Shown here one piece after another: positions 26,148-34,308 of a stretch of DNA of 46,547 nt. Position 1 is the stretch's first letter. Each line of letters opens with the position of its first letter. Under the pieces are notes generated by a model. The model saw nothing but the letters and a program-made list of their open reading frames with translations, did no database searches and was not told the origin of the DNA. Source of the stretch: an uncultured Verrucomicrobiales bacterium (GTDB taxonomy: Bacteria > Verrucomicrobiota > Verrucomicrobiia > Verrucomicrobiales > Akkermansiaceae). The translations under genes and the position numbers were made by a program. Where the stretch lies: positions 1 through 46,547 of the forward strand of contig CAKZMG010000211.1 of the NCBI GenBank assembly GCA_937128235.1. Reading direction: 5' to 3'.

Positions 26148-27401
26148 TTACTGCCACAGTGCGCTGATGGGGACTGCCCACATGTTTTCTCCGAAGGGGA
26201 CGGTGTGCTCTCCGGTGTAGAGAACGATGCCGGTGAAGGGGTTCTCTTTTGCCATGCGCTCTTTGAACCATTTTAGGTGCTTGAAGGAGTCTGATTTTAC
26301 GGCGGATCCGGCTTTGACTTCGATGCCTAGGATGTCTCCGTTTTCGTGCTGGATGATGAAGTCAACTTCGCGTTTCTCGCGGTCGCGGTAGTGGTAGAGC
26401 TCATACTCATCATCGTCTGCTGTGAGGATGGCGATGAGCTGGGTGTAAACGTAGCTTTCGATGAGTTTGCCATTGAGGCTTCCATCAAGGCGGACTTTTT
26501 CTGGTGTCCAACCGAGTAGAGAAGTCATGAGGCCAGTATCGACCATGAACATTTTTTCTAGCTTGCTGATGCGGTCGTAGTCTGTGCTGTGCCATGGGCG
26601 AATGCGCTCGATGATGAAGAGGGTTTCGAGGGCATTGATGTAGGTTTCTACGGTGGGTCTGCTGACGGAGAGTTGCTGACCGATGGAGGAAATTTCCATG
26701 TATTTGGATGACCATGCTGCGAGTACTTCGACTAGCTTACGGACGCTGTCTTTGCGTCTGATCTGTGCGATGTCCTTGAGGTCTCGGTCTAGAATGGCGT
26801 TAATGTAGTCGAGGTGCCAACGCCTACGTTCTGTGTGTTTGGAGATAGCGAGGGCTTCTGGATAGCCACCTTTGAAGGTTAGGTCTAGGTAGTCATCCTT
26901 GCTTAGTTTACTTGAAGTTTTTGGAAATGACTGCTTGAACGCCTTGCTGAGAAAATCAGGTTTGGTACCAAGAATCTCACCTTGAGCGAGTGGCTTGAGG
27001 TCGATTTTACGGACTCTGCCAGCCAGTGATTCGTTGACACTGGGGAGAGACTGAATGTTGGCTGATCCTGTGAGGAGGAATCTGCCGTAGTCTTGGATGT
27101 TATCAACGTCCATTTTGATGGCTAGCAGGAGACGAGGGGCGCGTTGGATTTCATCAATAATCATGAGCTGACTGTCATGTGTGACGAATCCGTGAGGATC
27201 GCTTAGTGCGGCATCTAATAGTGTGAGATTATCTAGTGTGTAGTAGATGGGATCTGGACGCTTTGTGCTTTTGGTGAGAGTTTCGCTGAGTTGCTTAGCT
27301 AGGGTGGTTTTCCCACATTGGCGCGCACCAGCGAGCAAGATCACACGGCGATGATCTAGCGCTTGAATGATGCGTTGCTCCTGCCAGCGATAGTAAGACA
27401 T
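26148..27401 (-). CDS. AAA ATPase with DUF4143 domain
   Basis: 417 residues. The N-terminal P-loop domain has Walker A GARQCGKT at 25-32 and Walker B LMIIDEIQRAP near 78-88, a short sensor region LLTGSANIQ, a winged helix part (SIGQQLSVSRPTVETYINALE), and the C-terminal DUF4143 domain with REVDFII and LGIEVKAGS, resembling a PD-(D/E)xK nuclease fold (Asp, Glu and Lys retained). Such single-gene ATPases are widespread in bacteria and archaea and are often patchily distributed; their function is not established, with roles in mobile-element defence or toxin-like activity suggested only loosely. Just upstream lies a 3 x 23 bp tandem repeat. Confidence 0.88.
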   Translation of the reverse strand: MSYYRWQEQRIIQALDHRRVILLAGARQCGKTTLAKQLSETLTKSTKRPDPIYYTLDNLTLLDAALSDPHGFVTHDSQLMIIDEIQRAPRLLLAIKMDVDNIQDYGRFLLTGSANIQSLPSVNESLAGRVRKIDLKPLAQGEILGTKPDFLSKAFKQSFPKTSSKLSKDDYLDLTFKGGYPEALAISKHTERRRWHLDYINAILDRDLKDIAQIRRKDSVRKLVEVLAAWSSKYMEISSIGQQLSVSRPTVETYINALETLFIIERIRPWHSTDYDRISKLEKMFMVDTGLMTSLLGWTPEKVRLDGSLNGKLIESYVYTQLIAILTADDDEYELYHYRDREKREVDFIIQHENGDILGIEVKAGSAVKSDSFKHLKWFKERMAKENPFTGIVLYTGEHTVPFGENMWAVPISALWQ

Positions 27402-27447
27402 AAAATATGGGTGTTTTTCTGTTTCCGCTATATTATAAATAGATAGG

Positions 27448-27516
27448 TCGCGAAAGTCAAACTAAATAGTTCGCGATTTTTAAAGTAGATGTGTCGCGAT
27501 TTTTAAACTAGGGTAA
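27448..27516 (-). repeat. Three 23-bp tandem units upstream of the AAA/DUF4143 gene
   Basis: Each unit begins with the palindrome TCGCGA, at 27448, 27471 and 27494, exactly 23 bases apart. Units 2 and 3 share TCGCGATTTTTAAA; units 1 and 3 share AAACTA at the same offset, where unit 2 has AAAGTA. The array is 47 to 115 bases before the ATG at 27401, which suggests repeated protein-binding sites. Confidence 0.8.
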
Positions 27517-27586
27517 GTGAAGTCGCTATAATAGAGTTTGTTATGAAATTTTTACAAAATGGTGTTTTAGGAGTGATTTTTTGCTT

Positions 27587-27621
27587 AAAAAAGCCGTTTT
27601 GGATTGCTCCAAAACGGCTTT
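27587..27621 (-). terminator. fusA rho-independent terminator
   Basis: A perfect 14-bp stem (AAAGCCGTTTTGGA / TCCAAAACGGCTTT) with a 4-base loop is followed, on the minus strand, by a T-run. It starts 43 bases after the fusA stop codon. Confidence 0.9.
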
Positions 27622-27663
27622 GAAATTGACTAGTTCAGAGACTGGAAGTCTCTGGCACATTGG

Positions 27664-29748
27664 TTACTTGTTCGCTTCGCGCTCGGCAGCTTCTTTGATG
27701 ACTTGCTCAGCGATGTTCTTAGGACATGGTGCGTAGTGTGAGAACTCCATGGAGAACTGTCCACGACCTGATGTCATTGTTCTGAGGTCACCGATATAAC
27801 CGAACATTTCTGAGAGTGCTGCTTCAGCTTTGATGCGGATGCCAGATGCTGCAGATTCCTGTGCTTGGATCATTCCGCGGCGACGGTTGAGGTCACCGAT
27901 TACGTCACCGACTTTTTCTTCTGGTGTGAAGACGTCTAGCTTCATGATAGGCTCAAGGATCTGTGGTCCAGCTTTAGGGATGGACTGGCGGTATGCGCCT
28001 TTCGCTGCGATCTCGAATGCTACTGCAGATGAGTCAACCGCGTGCTGTCCACCGTCTGTAAGAGTGACTTTCACATCGAGGAGTGGGTATCCTGCGAGGA
28101 CACCTTTGACCATGGATGTTTCGAAACCTTTCTTAATCGCTGGCCAGTATTCCTTAGGAACGTTACCACCGACAACGGTTGATTCGAACTCGAAGCCTGA
28201 GTTTGGCTCACCTGGCTCGATGGTGTAGTCGATCTTACCGTATTGACCAGAACCACCAGACTGCTTCTTGTGAGTGTAGCTGTCTGATACTGCTTGAGAG
28301 ATAGTTTCTCTGTAGGCTACCTGAGGGGCACCTACATTTACTTCTACTCCGTGAGTTCTCTTGAGGATGTCAACTTTGATATCGAGGTGAAGTTCACCCA
28401 TTCCTTTGAGGATGGTCTCGCCTGAGTCTTCGTCTGTCTCAACGTAGAATGATGGATCTTCTGCTACCATCTTACCGATAGCTACACCGAGTTTCTCAGC
28501 GTTCACCTTATCAATAGGAGCAACGGCGATAGAGATAACCGGATCTGGGAATACCATTGGCTCAAGTGTGGCAGGGTGCTTAGGATCACAGAGTGTGTGA
28601 CCTGTCTGTGTGTTCTTGAGTCCTACGAGTGCGATGATGTCACCTGCCTGTGCTGAGTCTAGCTCTGTGCGCTGGTCAGCGTGCATTTCTACGAGACGTC
28701 CTACACGCTCAGTTTTACCTGTGAATGTATTGAGGACGGTGTCGCCTTTATTAAGAACACCTGAGTAAATACGAGTGAATGTGAGAGCACCGAACTTGTC
28801 GTCCATGATCTTGAATGCAAGTGCACGGAGCGGCTTGTCTGTAGCCACAACTGCGAACTCACCAGTCTCATTACCTTCTGGGTCAACTTCAGGCTGAGGC
28901 TTCACTTCTGTAGGTGATGGTAGGTAGTCCACAACTGCGTTGAGGACGTTCTGCACACCTTTGTTTTTGAATGATGATCCACAGTATGTTGGGAAGAAGT
29001 CTAGGTTGATGGTTCCTTTGCGGATGCACTTTTTGATGTCTTCGATAGATGGCTCGTTGCCTTCTAGGTATTCCATCATGAGGTCATCGTCTTGCTCTAC
29101 AGCGGTCTCGATGAGCTTAGCGCGGTATTCTTCAACCTTATCTACCATGTCGGCAGGGATGTCTTGCATCTCGTAGTTTTCTGGCTGACCTGAGTCATCC
29201 CAAACCCATGCTTTACGCGTGAGTAGATCACAGAGACCTACGAAGTCTGATTCTGTTCCGATAGGGAGCACCATCATGAGTGGAACTGCACCGAGGATTT
29301 TTTCTACTTGGTCACAGACCTTGTAGAAGTCACCACCTACGCGGTCGAGCTTGTTGATGTAGATCACACGAGCTACTCCAGATTCGTTAGCGTAGCGCCA
29401 GTTAGTCTCTGACTGAGGCTCAACACCACCAGAAGCACAGAACACACCTACACCACCATCGAGAACTTTGAGTGAACGGTAAACTTCTACAGTGAAGTCA
29501 ACGTGTCCTGGAGTATCAATGATGTTGAAACGGTGATCGTCCCAGAAACAAGTAGTCGCAGCAGACTGAATGGTGATACCACGCTCTGCTTCTTGGTCCA
29601 TGAAGTCAGTGGTGGATTCACCATCGTGAACTTCACCGATCTTGTGGATTTTTCCTGTGAGAGCGAGGATACGCTCTGTCGTAGTAGTCTTACCCGCGTC
29701 AACGTGGGCGAAGATTCCGATGTTTCTGTATTTGCTGAGGTCAGACAT
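27664..29748 (-). CDS. fusA: Elongation factor G
   Basis: 694 residues, normal length. GTPase that drives ribosomal translocation. P-loop AHVDAGKT at about 14-21, the switch region [20 protein letters not shown] and NKLDR; then domain II, domain III with GMGELHLDI, domain IV with [12 protein letters not shown] and PVLDVKVTL-like strand, and domain V with GDLNRRRG. The gene stands alone, outside the usual rpsL-rpsG-fusA-tuf operon, with its own sigma-70-like promoter and terminator. It is one of the few genes here with a weak Shine-Dalgarno (AGGAAAACTATT before the ATG). A second EF-G elsewhere in the genome is possible; this one has all functional motifs. Confidence 0.97.
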   Translation of the reverse strand: MSDLSKYRNIGIFAHVDAGKTTTTERILALTGKIHKIGEVHDGESTTDFMDQEAERGITIQSAATTCFWDDHRFNIIDTPGHVDFTVEVYRSLKVLDGGVGVFCASGGVEPQSETNWRYANESGVARVIYINKLDRVGGDFYKVCDQVEKILGAVPLMMVLPIGTESDFVGLCDLLTRKAWVWDDSGQPENYEMQDIPADMVDKVEEYRAKLIETAVEQDDDLMMEYLEGNEPSIEDIKKCIRKGTINLDFFPTYCGSSFKNKGVQNVLNAVVDYLPSPTEVKPQPEVDPEGNETGEFAVVATDKPLRALAFKIMDDKFGALTFTRIYSGVLNKGDTVLNTFTGKTERVGRLVEMHADQRTELDSAQAGDIIALVGLKNTQTGHTLCDPKHPATLEPMVFPDPVISIAVAPIDKVNAEKLGVAIGKMVAEDPSFYVETDEDSGETILKGMGELHLDIKVDILKRTHGVEVNVGAPQVAYRETISQAVSDSYTHKKQSGGSGQYGKIDYTIEPGEPNSGFEFESTVVGGNVPKEYWPAIKKGFETSMVKGVLAGYPLLDVKVTLTDGGQHAVDSSAVAFEIAAKGAYRQSIPKAGPQILEPIMKLDVFTPEEKVGDVIGDLNRRRGMIQAQESAASGIRIKAEAALSEMFGYIGDLRTMTSGRGQFSMEFSHYAPCPKNIAEQVIKEAAEREANK

Positions 29749-29799
29749 AATAGTTTTCCTTTTTTGTTTGTAGCCTGTTGAGGCGTAAAATGATGCGGG

Positions 29800-29828
29800 T
29801 CTATACGGGGGAAATCTACGTTTGGCAA
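29800..29828 (-). promoter_or_regulatory. Sigma-70-type promoter of fusA
   Basis: On the minus strand TTGCCA (29823-29828) is separated by exactly 17 bases from TATAGA (29800-29805). Transcription would begin near 29793, about 45 bases before the fusA ATG. Confidence 0.55.
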
Positions 29829-29924
29829 TCCTTCTATTGATTTTTTTCTAAATAGTGGCGATTTCTTTGATAATGAGGGTGTTTTAGGTTGTGATGCGTG
29901 TCTGGTGAGGCTAGTAAATGGCTT

Positions 29925-30911
29925 ATGAATTTTTCATTTAAGCTATCAAGGGGGTGGAGTGTTTTGGTTTTGGTGATGTCGATGGGGGCGACGTATGCTC
30001 TGCCAGATAGTCTGAGTGATGCGGACAGGAAGGAATTTCTGGAGAAACTGGAGGAGATACGCTCGTCTGCTGAGAAATCATCTAAGAGCAGGTTTAAGCA
30101 GGCGCTGATAGCTTACAGGGGTGCGATCAAGAGTGATGCAGCAGCACATGCTCTGTATTTGAAGTGTGTGGAGAAGGTGAATTTTACGGATCAGAAAAAG
30201 GCGTCTCATGAGTTTCGTGACTGGAAGCGCAGGCATAAGGATAGGCAGGATTCAGCAGAATTTCGCCGTGCGCTGCAGCATCAGTTGAATTGGTTATTGC
30301 TCACGGTGGAGGCAGCAGCGAATCCTAAGGAAATGCAATCTCTGGGATCTGAGGCTCTAAAGAAGGTGGATGCTATTATGGCTGATCATGAGAAACTCAA
30401 GAGTCACAGGGGAATACTGCAGCAAAATGTGCTGAGCTCTGTGTATGCAAAGGCGTATAATATAGATGGTCTTGAGGCTAAGGACTGGCCGTTGGCTCCG
30501 CTAAAAATTAGTCAGATTTATGAGAAAGTGGTGATGCCTCCGCTGCGGAAGCTTGCATCTATTAGTAAGCTGAGGGTGGCGTGGACAAAGCGTATCGAGC
30601 ATGAGGGATTGATTTTGAAAAACTGGAGTGCCGTGCCTAATAGCACTCGGATAGGTCTTAAGCGGGAGATGTTGCCTCCAGCGTATGAGAAATGGAAGGA
30701 GAGCGGTTATCTGGAGCTGCTGTGGAATAAAGAGATGGACTGCTATAAAGCGGGTGATGAAATGCAGGCATCATCAAACATGCTGGCTCATCTGGCTAAG
30801 TATATTAAACATAAGCAATCATTGAAGTGGACGAAGGACTTTCAGGAGCTGATGACTGCTGGGCTAGAGGAAGAGAAGAAGGCGAAGAGTTCTGATAATT
30901 CTGGCAAGTAG
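29925..30911 (+). CDS. Secreted alpha-helical protein of unknown function
   Basis: 328 residues from the ATG at 29925. A GTG at 29898 is in frame but the later ATG gives a clean signal peptide (MNFSFKLSRGWSVLVLVM, cleavage near ATYA-LPDS). The mature part is almost wholly helical, rich in Lys, Glu and Ala, without cysteine clusters or catalytic motifs that I can name. It lies between the divergent fusA promoter region and the rhomboid gene (56 bases apart). Probably a periplasmic protein conserved in relatives only; function unknown. Confidence 0.65.
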   Translation: MNFSFKLSRGWSVLVLVMSMGATYALPDSLSDADRKEFLEKLEEIRSSAEKSSKSRFKQALIAYRGAIKSDAAAHALYLKCVEKVNFTDQKKASHEFRDWKRRHKDRQDSAEFRRALQHQLNWLLLTVEAAANPKEMQSLGSEALKKVDAIMADHEKLKSHRGILQQNVLSSVYAKAYNIDGLEAKDWPLAPLKISQIYEKVVMPPLRKLASISKLRVAWTKRIEHEGLILKNWSAVPNSTRIGLKREMLPPAYEKWKESGYLELLWNKEMDCYKAGDEMQASSNMLAHLAKYIKHKQSLKWTKDFQELMTAGLEEEKKAKSSDNSGK

Positions 30912-30967
30912 TAATCAGATTATTGGTTGCTAAGCTGGGTGTTGGGGTGTAATAGTTTGATCAATCT

Positions 30968-31840
30968 ATGAGACAGTATTCGCCATCTAACAGCTCAGGT
31001 TATGCACCACGAACACCACCAAGCGGCTCACGTTTTGCGGGTGCGCAGGTGACTAAGTGGTTGTTGATTATCCTGGGGGTAAGTTTTCTGGTAGATATAG
31101 TAGGGATGGGGAGCTCAGGTGGCAGGCTGATGCCTTATGTAGCGCTCGGAAATGGTGTGCTGTTAGAGATTTGGAGGTGGGTGACGTATCCATTCGTGAA
31201 TATCAATATCGGTAGCTGGGTGTTCACGATGATTACATTTTTCGTGTTCGGGAGACTGGCTGAGCAGTCCATTGGTTCACGCAGGTATTTGATGATGCTG
31301 ATCTATACCACTCTGGTGGGGGCGGCGGTGTATGCTGTGATGAGTTCTAATGTGTTGTCGATTGTATTGACGGGGGCGAGCGGTCTGGCGATGGCTGTGC
31401 TGGTAGCTGTGGCGATGAGGTATCCTAACCAGCAAGTCCGGCTTCTGATTCCCCCTGTGCCGATGAAACTTACGACTTTGGTTTATGGGTTGATAGGATT
31501 ACTGATCGTGATGGCGATCGCACAGCGAGCAGATCCCGCGGAGTCGCTAGCGCATTTGAGTGGCGTGGGAGTAGGGTTTTTGTGTATGAAAAATTTGAAA
31601 TGGCTGGATCTGGGTAGTTCAACTAAGGCTAAGAAGAAACGCACCAACTCAAAACAAGCTCGACAAACTAAACGAGGAGGAAGATCTAGAGGGATGAAAG
31701 CGCGCACGCATCTAAAAATGGATGTCAGTAAGAATGAGGCAGAGGTCAACCGAATCTTAGATAAAGTTTCTGCTGAAGGGATAGGAAACCTGACTGAGGA
31801 CGAACGTGAGTTGTTGAAGTTTGCTTCTAAGAAGGGTTAG
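30968..31840 (+). CDS. Rhomboid-family intramembrane protease
   Basis: 290 residues with about six membrane segments. The catalytic serine lies in GASG at 136-139 (Ser138) and the partner histidine in AHLSG (His196), the spacing and context of an active rhomboid; the WRWVTYPFVN segment of loop 1 is also typical (the usual WR motif). The C-terminal 80 residues are a basic linker followed by a short helical motif (EVNRILDKVSAEGIGNLTEDE) that recurs after verrucomicrobial and bacteroidetal rhomboids. It cleaves other membrane proteins in the bilayer; substrates are unknown. No Shine-Dalgarno precedes the ATG. The stop lies in a 10-bp tandem repeat, and a GGTAAGTTTT copy at 31078 encodes V-S-F in the first membrane segment. 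Confidence 0.88.
   Translation: MRQYSPSNSSGYAPRTPPSGSRFAGAQVTKWLLIILGVSFLVDIVGMGSSGGRLMPYVALGNGVLLEIWRWVTYPFVNINIGSWVFTMITFFVFGRLAEQSIGSRRYLMMLIYTTLVGAAVYAVMSSNVLSIVLTGASGLAMAVLVAVAMRYPNQQVRLLIPPVPMKLTTLVYGLIGLLIVMAIAQRADPAESLAHLSGVGVGFLCMKNLKWLDLGSSTKAKKKRTNSKQARQTKRGGRSRGMKARTHLKMDVSKNEAEVNRILDKVSAEGIGNLTEDERELLKFASKKG
31078..31087 (+). repeat. Dispersed word GGTAAGTTTT, copy 10 (in rhomboid gene)
   Basis: Exact 10-mer in GGGGGTAAGTTTTC; sense, read in a third frame as V-S-F within a membrane helix. Confidence 0.7.
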
Positions 31841-31870
31841 CAAGGATTAGCAAGGGTTAGCACGGTTTAG
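31831..31870. repeat. Four 10-bp tandem units across two convergent stop codons
   Basis: Units with consensus CAAGGGTTAG at 31831, 31841, 31851 and 31861 differ by one to three bases. They hold the rhomboid stop TAG (31838-31840) and, on the other strand, the last codons and TAA stop of the nucleotidyltransferase gene. Confidence 0.85.
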
Positions 31871-32296
31871 CTCATCAATGTCTGCTAGGTCTTGGAGTCT
31901 TCCTGCTGTTTTTTTTGATGTGATGAGGTCTTTTTTTCCTAAAAATATCACTTGAAAGTTATCTTCTTTGGCTTTTACACGCGATTCCCAGCATTTATCA
32001 AAATCTAATCCAGGAATGGAGGTTAAAAAATCGATCATACTGGGTTCTTGTCCTACAGCATATTGCAGCCCAGTGTCCGCGAAGTCATCAATAGTGACTC
32101 CTATTAAAGGGATGCCAAAGCGGCGAAAAGTTCTGGCTACCTTGAGAGCATTTTCTTTGGTAGGTCTGAGCCAAATATCTAGATCTTTAGTGAATCGAGG
32201 CTGGGAGTGATGAATGACAGCATATCCACCTACAACTAGGTATTCAACTTGCTCTTCTTGTAACATTTGTAATAGATCTTTGAAGTCTGAGTTCAT
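31847..32296 (-). CDS. Nucleotidyltransferase, DUF6036/AbiEii-like (putative toxin)
   Basis: 149 residues. The nucleotidyltransferase signature is VGGYAVIHHSQPRFTKDLDIW: Gly23-Gly24 followed by the acidic pair Asp38 and Asp40. This small family is often annotated as an AbiEii/AbiGii or MenA-type toxin and is usually preceded by a gene for a protein of about 75-90 residues, exactly as here. Related MNT-fold toxins add nucleotides to tRNA or other targets; activity here is inferred. The last residues (L-N-R-A-N-P-C) are encoded by a 10-bp tandem repeat, so the C-terminus may be recent. It overlaps the upstream small gene by 53 bases. Confidence 0.75.
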   Translation of the reverse strand: MNSDFKDLLQMLQEEQVEYLVVGGYAVIHHSQPRFTKDLDIWLRPTKENALKVARTFRRFGIPLIGVTIDDFADTGLQYAVGQEPSMIDFLTSIPGLDFDKCWESRVKAKEDNFQVIFLGKKDLITSKKTAGRLQDLADIDELNRANPC

Positions 32297-32468
32297 CTGT
32301 GTTTTTTTGTTTTATGCTCCAATATTCCTGCACCAGTTCCCATGCTGCATCAAGGCGAACAGTGAATGATGCTTCCTGCCATTGTTGAATCCGATAATTT
32401 CTCATCTCGTCGAAGGATTCACATTTCTTCACTACCCATGGGGAGCGGTCTTTTTTTACTTGGCTCAT
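32244..32468 (-). CDS. Small protein paired with nucleotidyltransferase (putative antitoxin)
   Basis: 74 residues, MSQVKKDRSPWVVKKCESF at the start, with a helical body (RIQQWQEASFTVRLDAAWELVQEYW). It resembles the small proteins that precede DUF6036 nucleotidyltransferases in many bacteria: a basic start, an SFDE motif and a helix with a Leu/Trp-rich face followed by a basic tail. Its 3' end overlaps the next gene by 53 bases in another frame, implying translational coupling. An antitoxin role is inferred from the pairing, not from a recognised domain. The ATG at 32468 is 97 bases from the divergent mazG start. Confidence 0.65.
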   Translation of the reverse strand: MSQVKKDRSPWVVKKCESFDEMRNYRIQQWQEASFTVRLDAAWELVQEYWSIKQKNTDELRLQRSITNVTRRAS

Positions 32469-32565
32469 CGGTGCTTAATATAGACGGGAAAGTGATAGAG
32501 TGAAAGCGAAAATGATCGAATTTTGGATTGTGCATTTCTGAGTTGCGGTGAATGATAGCGGTGTG

Positions 32566-33399
32566 ATGACTGACCAAGAAATGATGGAGTGCTCGGAGCC
32601 TGCGTTGCAGGTGGAGCGGTTGCGGGCGATTATGCATAGACTGCGCGCGCCGGGTGGGTGTCCGTGGGATGCGGAGCAGACGCATGAGAGTTTGATTTCT
32701 AATCTCATCGAGGAGGCGTATGAGGTGGTGGATGCGATCAAGCGTGAGGATCATCCGCATTTGGAAGAGGAGCTAGGGGATCTTTTATTGCAGGTGGTGT
32801 TTCATTCTGAGATGGCACAGGAGGCGGGGAGATTTGATATGAATGATGTGGCGCGTGGGATCTCTGAGAAGCTGATCCGCAGGCATCCGCATGTGTTTGG
32901 AAATAGCGATGTGAGTGACACGGAGGCGGTTTTGTCTCAATGGGATGAAATTAAACGCCAAGAAAAAGGGAGCGAAGAAAAACCTTACCTCTATGGTGTG
33001 GGAGATGGGCTTCCGGCGATGTTGAAGGCGGCGAAGCTTCAGAAGAAGGCGAGTAAGGTGGGGTTTGACTGGAGTGATGCGAGATCAATAATGGCGAAGG
33101 TGAGGGAGGAGCTAGAGGAGGTGGAAGAGGCGTTTGAGAATTATGAAGCGGGCGGAGTGGTGCCGGATGAGCTGGAGGCTGAGTTAGGGGATTTACTTTT
33201 CGTGACGGTGAATGTAGCACGGAAACTGGGTGTAGATCCGGAGGTGGCGGTGGACAGGACAAATCATAAATTTATGGATCGCTTCGGGAAGCTGGAGACT
33301 AGGTTGAAGGCAAAAGGAATTTCTCTAACAAATGCAACCATGGAGCAGATGGATGCCGAGTGGGATAAGGCGAGGAATGAGGATCAGGGCAGGGTGTGA
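32566..33399 (+). CDS. mazG: Nucleoside triphosphate pyrophosphohydrolase MazG
   Basis: 277 residues from the ATG at 32566 (MTDQEMMECSEP); an in-frame GTG at 32548 would add six. Two MazG helical domains: the first with GGCPWDAEQTHESL, EEAYEVVDAI and EELGDLLLQVVFH, where the EExxE and ExxD acids bind magnesium, and the second with ELEAELGDLLFVTVNVAR. It hydrolyses canonical and damaged NTPs to monophosphates plus pyrophosphate, cleaning the nucleotide pool. The 32953-33262 segment carries a proline-rich shadow frame on the other strand which is not a gene. A near copy of the dispersed word lies at 32978. Confidence 0.95.
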   Translation: MTDQEMMECSEPALQVERLRAIMHRLRAPGGCPWDAEQTHESLISNLIEEAYEVVDAIKREDHPHLEEELGDLLLQVVFHSEMAQEAGRFDMNDVARGISEKLIRRHPHVFGNSDVSDTEAVLSQWDEIKRQEKGSEEKPYLYGVGDGLPAMLKAAKLQKKASKVGFDWSDARSIMAKVREELEEVEEAFENYEAGGVVPDELEAELGDLLFVTVNVARKLGVDPEVAVDRTNHKFMDRFGKLETRLKAKGISLTNATMEQMDAEWDKARNEDQGRV

Positions 33400-33417
33400 T
33401 TAGAATTTAAACTTAGA

Positions 33418-34254
33418 ATGATGTTGAAAATATTAGTTATGTTTTTAGTGGTGGCTCTCCAGTGTGGGGCAGCGGCTCCACAAAAGGTGATTTCTTATAA
33501 TATCCGCTATGATAGCTCGGGTGATAAAGGTGACCGAGATTGGAGTGTGCGGAGATCGAAGGTGATAAAATTTGTGCAGGATGAGAAGCCAAGTATCCTA
33601 GGTTTGCAGGAAGTGTTAGAGAGTCAGCTGAAATTTATAGAAAAGAATCTGCCTGGTTATGGTCGGGTGGGTGTTGGTAGATATGATGGGAAAACTAAAG
33701 GCGAGTATTCACCTGTGTTTTATGATAAATCAGTCTGGAAAGTGGATGAAAAGCAACACGGAACATTCTGGCTGTCAGATACACCAAAGGTGGCGGGAAG
33801 TAGGAGCTGGGGAAATGGGATTACGCGTATTTGCACTTGGGTGAGGTTGATAGATAATGATGGTAAGGGGATTTATGTTTACAATACGCACTGGGATCAT
33901 CGGAGTCAAAATTCGCGTGAGAAGTCAGCGGTATTGATTTTAAAAACGATTAAAAATCGCCAGCATAAAAGTGAGCCTTATATCTTAATGGGAGATTTTA
34001 ATGCGACTACTGAGAATGTTGCGATGAAGAATTTGCTCAAAGAGGGCTTGCTGGTGGACCATTGTGAAGAGCAGATGAAAACTTTTAATTTTTGGAAGGC
34101 AGATCTGGTGAAGGGATTAAGAATTGATCACATATTCGTGGCTCCTAGCTTGAATAAAGTAGAGGTGAGAGTAGCGGCTGCCGGTGATCCACCCGCCTCA
34201 GATCATCACCCAGTAGTGATGACGATAGACTTTATTATGCGGGAAAAACCTTAG
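33418..34254 (+). CDS. Secreted endonuclease/exonuclease/phosphatase-family protein
   Basis: 278 residues. Signal peptide MMLKILVMFLVVALQCGAAA. The EEP fold landmarks are present: SYNIRYD (Asn), LGLQEVL (metal-binding Glu), THWDH, MGDFNATTEN (Asp/Asn) and SDHHPVVM at the C-terminus (Asp-His catalytic pair). These are Mg-dependent phosphodiesterases that act on nucleic acids, inositol phosphates or sphingolipids; an exported form suggests phosphate or carbon scavenging. It follows mazG by 18 bases and may share its transcript. Confidence 0.88.
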   Translation: MMLKILVMFLVVALQCGAAAPQKVISYNIRYDSSGDKGDRDWSVRRSKVIKFVQDEKPSILGLQEVLESQLKFIEKNLPGYGRVGVGRYDGKTKGEYSPVFYDKSVWKVDEKQHGTFWLSDTPKVAGSRSWGNGITRICTWVRLIDNDGKGIYVYNTHWDHRSQNSREKSAVLILKTIKNRQHKSEPYILMGDFNATTENVAMKNLLKEGLLVDHCEEQMKTFNFWKADLVKGLRIDHIFVAPSLNKVEVRVAAAGDPPASDHHPVVMTIDFIMREKP

Positions 34255-34308
34255 CTGTATTTAGAGACTTGCTAAGTGGTGGTGGTTGGTGCAGAAGTTT
34301 GTGCGGTT

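Noticed and set aside
27448-27516. Possible CRISPR array
   Set aside because: Only three units, adjacent without spacers of equal length; no cas genes. A tandem repeat fits better.
32951-33262. Proline-rich 103-codon frame antisense to mazG
   Set aside because: Pro/Ser repeats reflect Gly/Glu-rich GGA-type codons of mazG on the other strand; no start signal.
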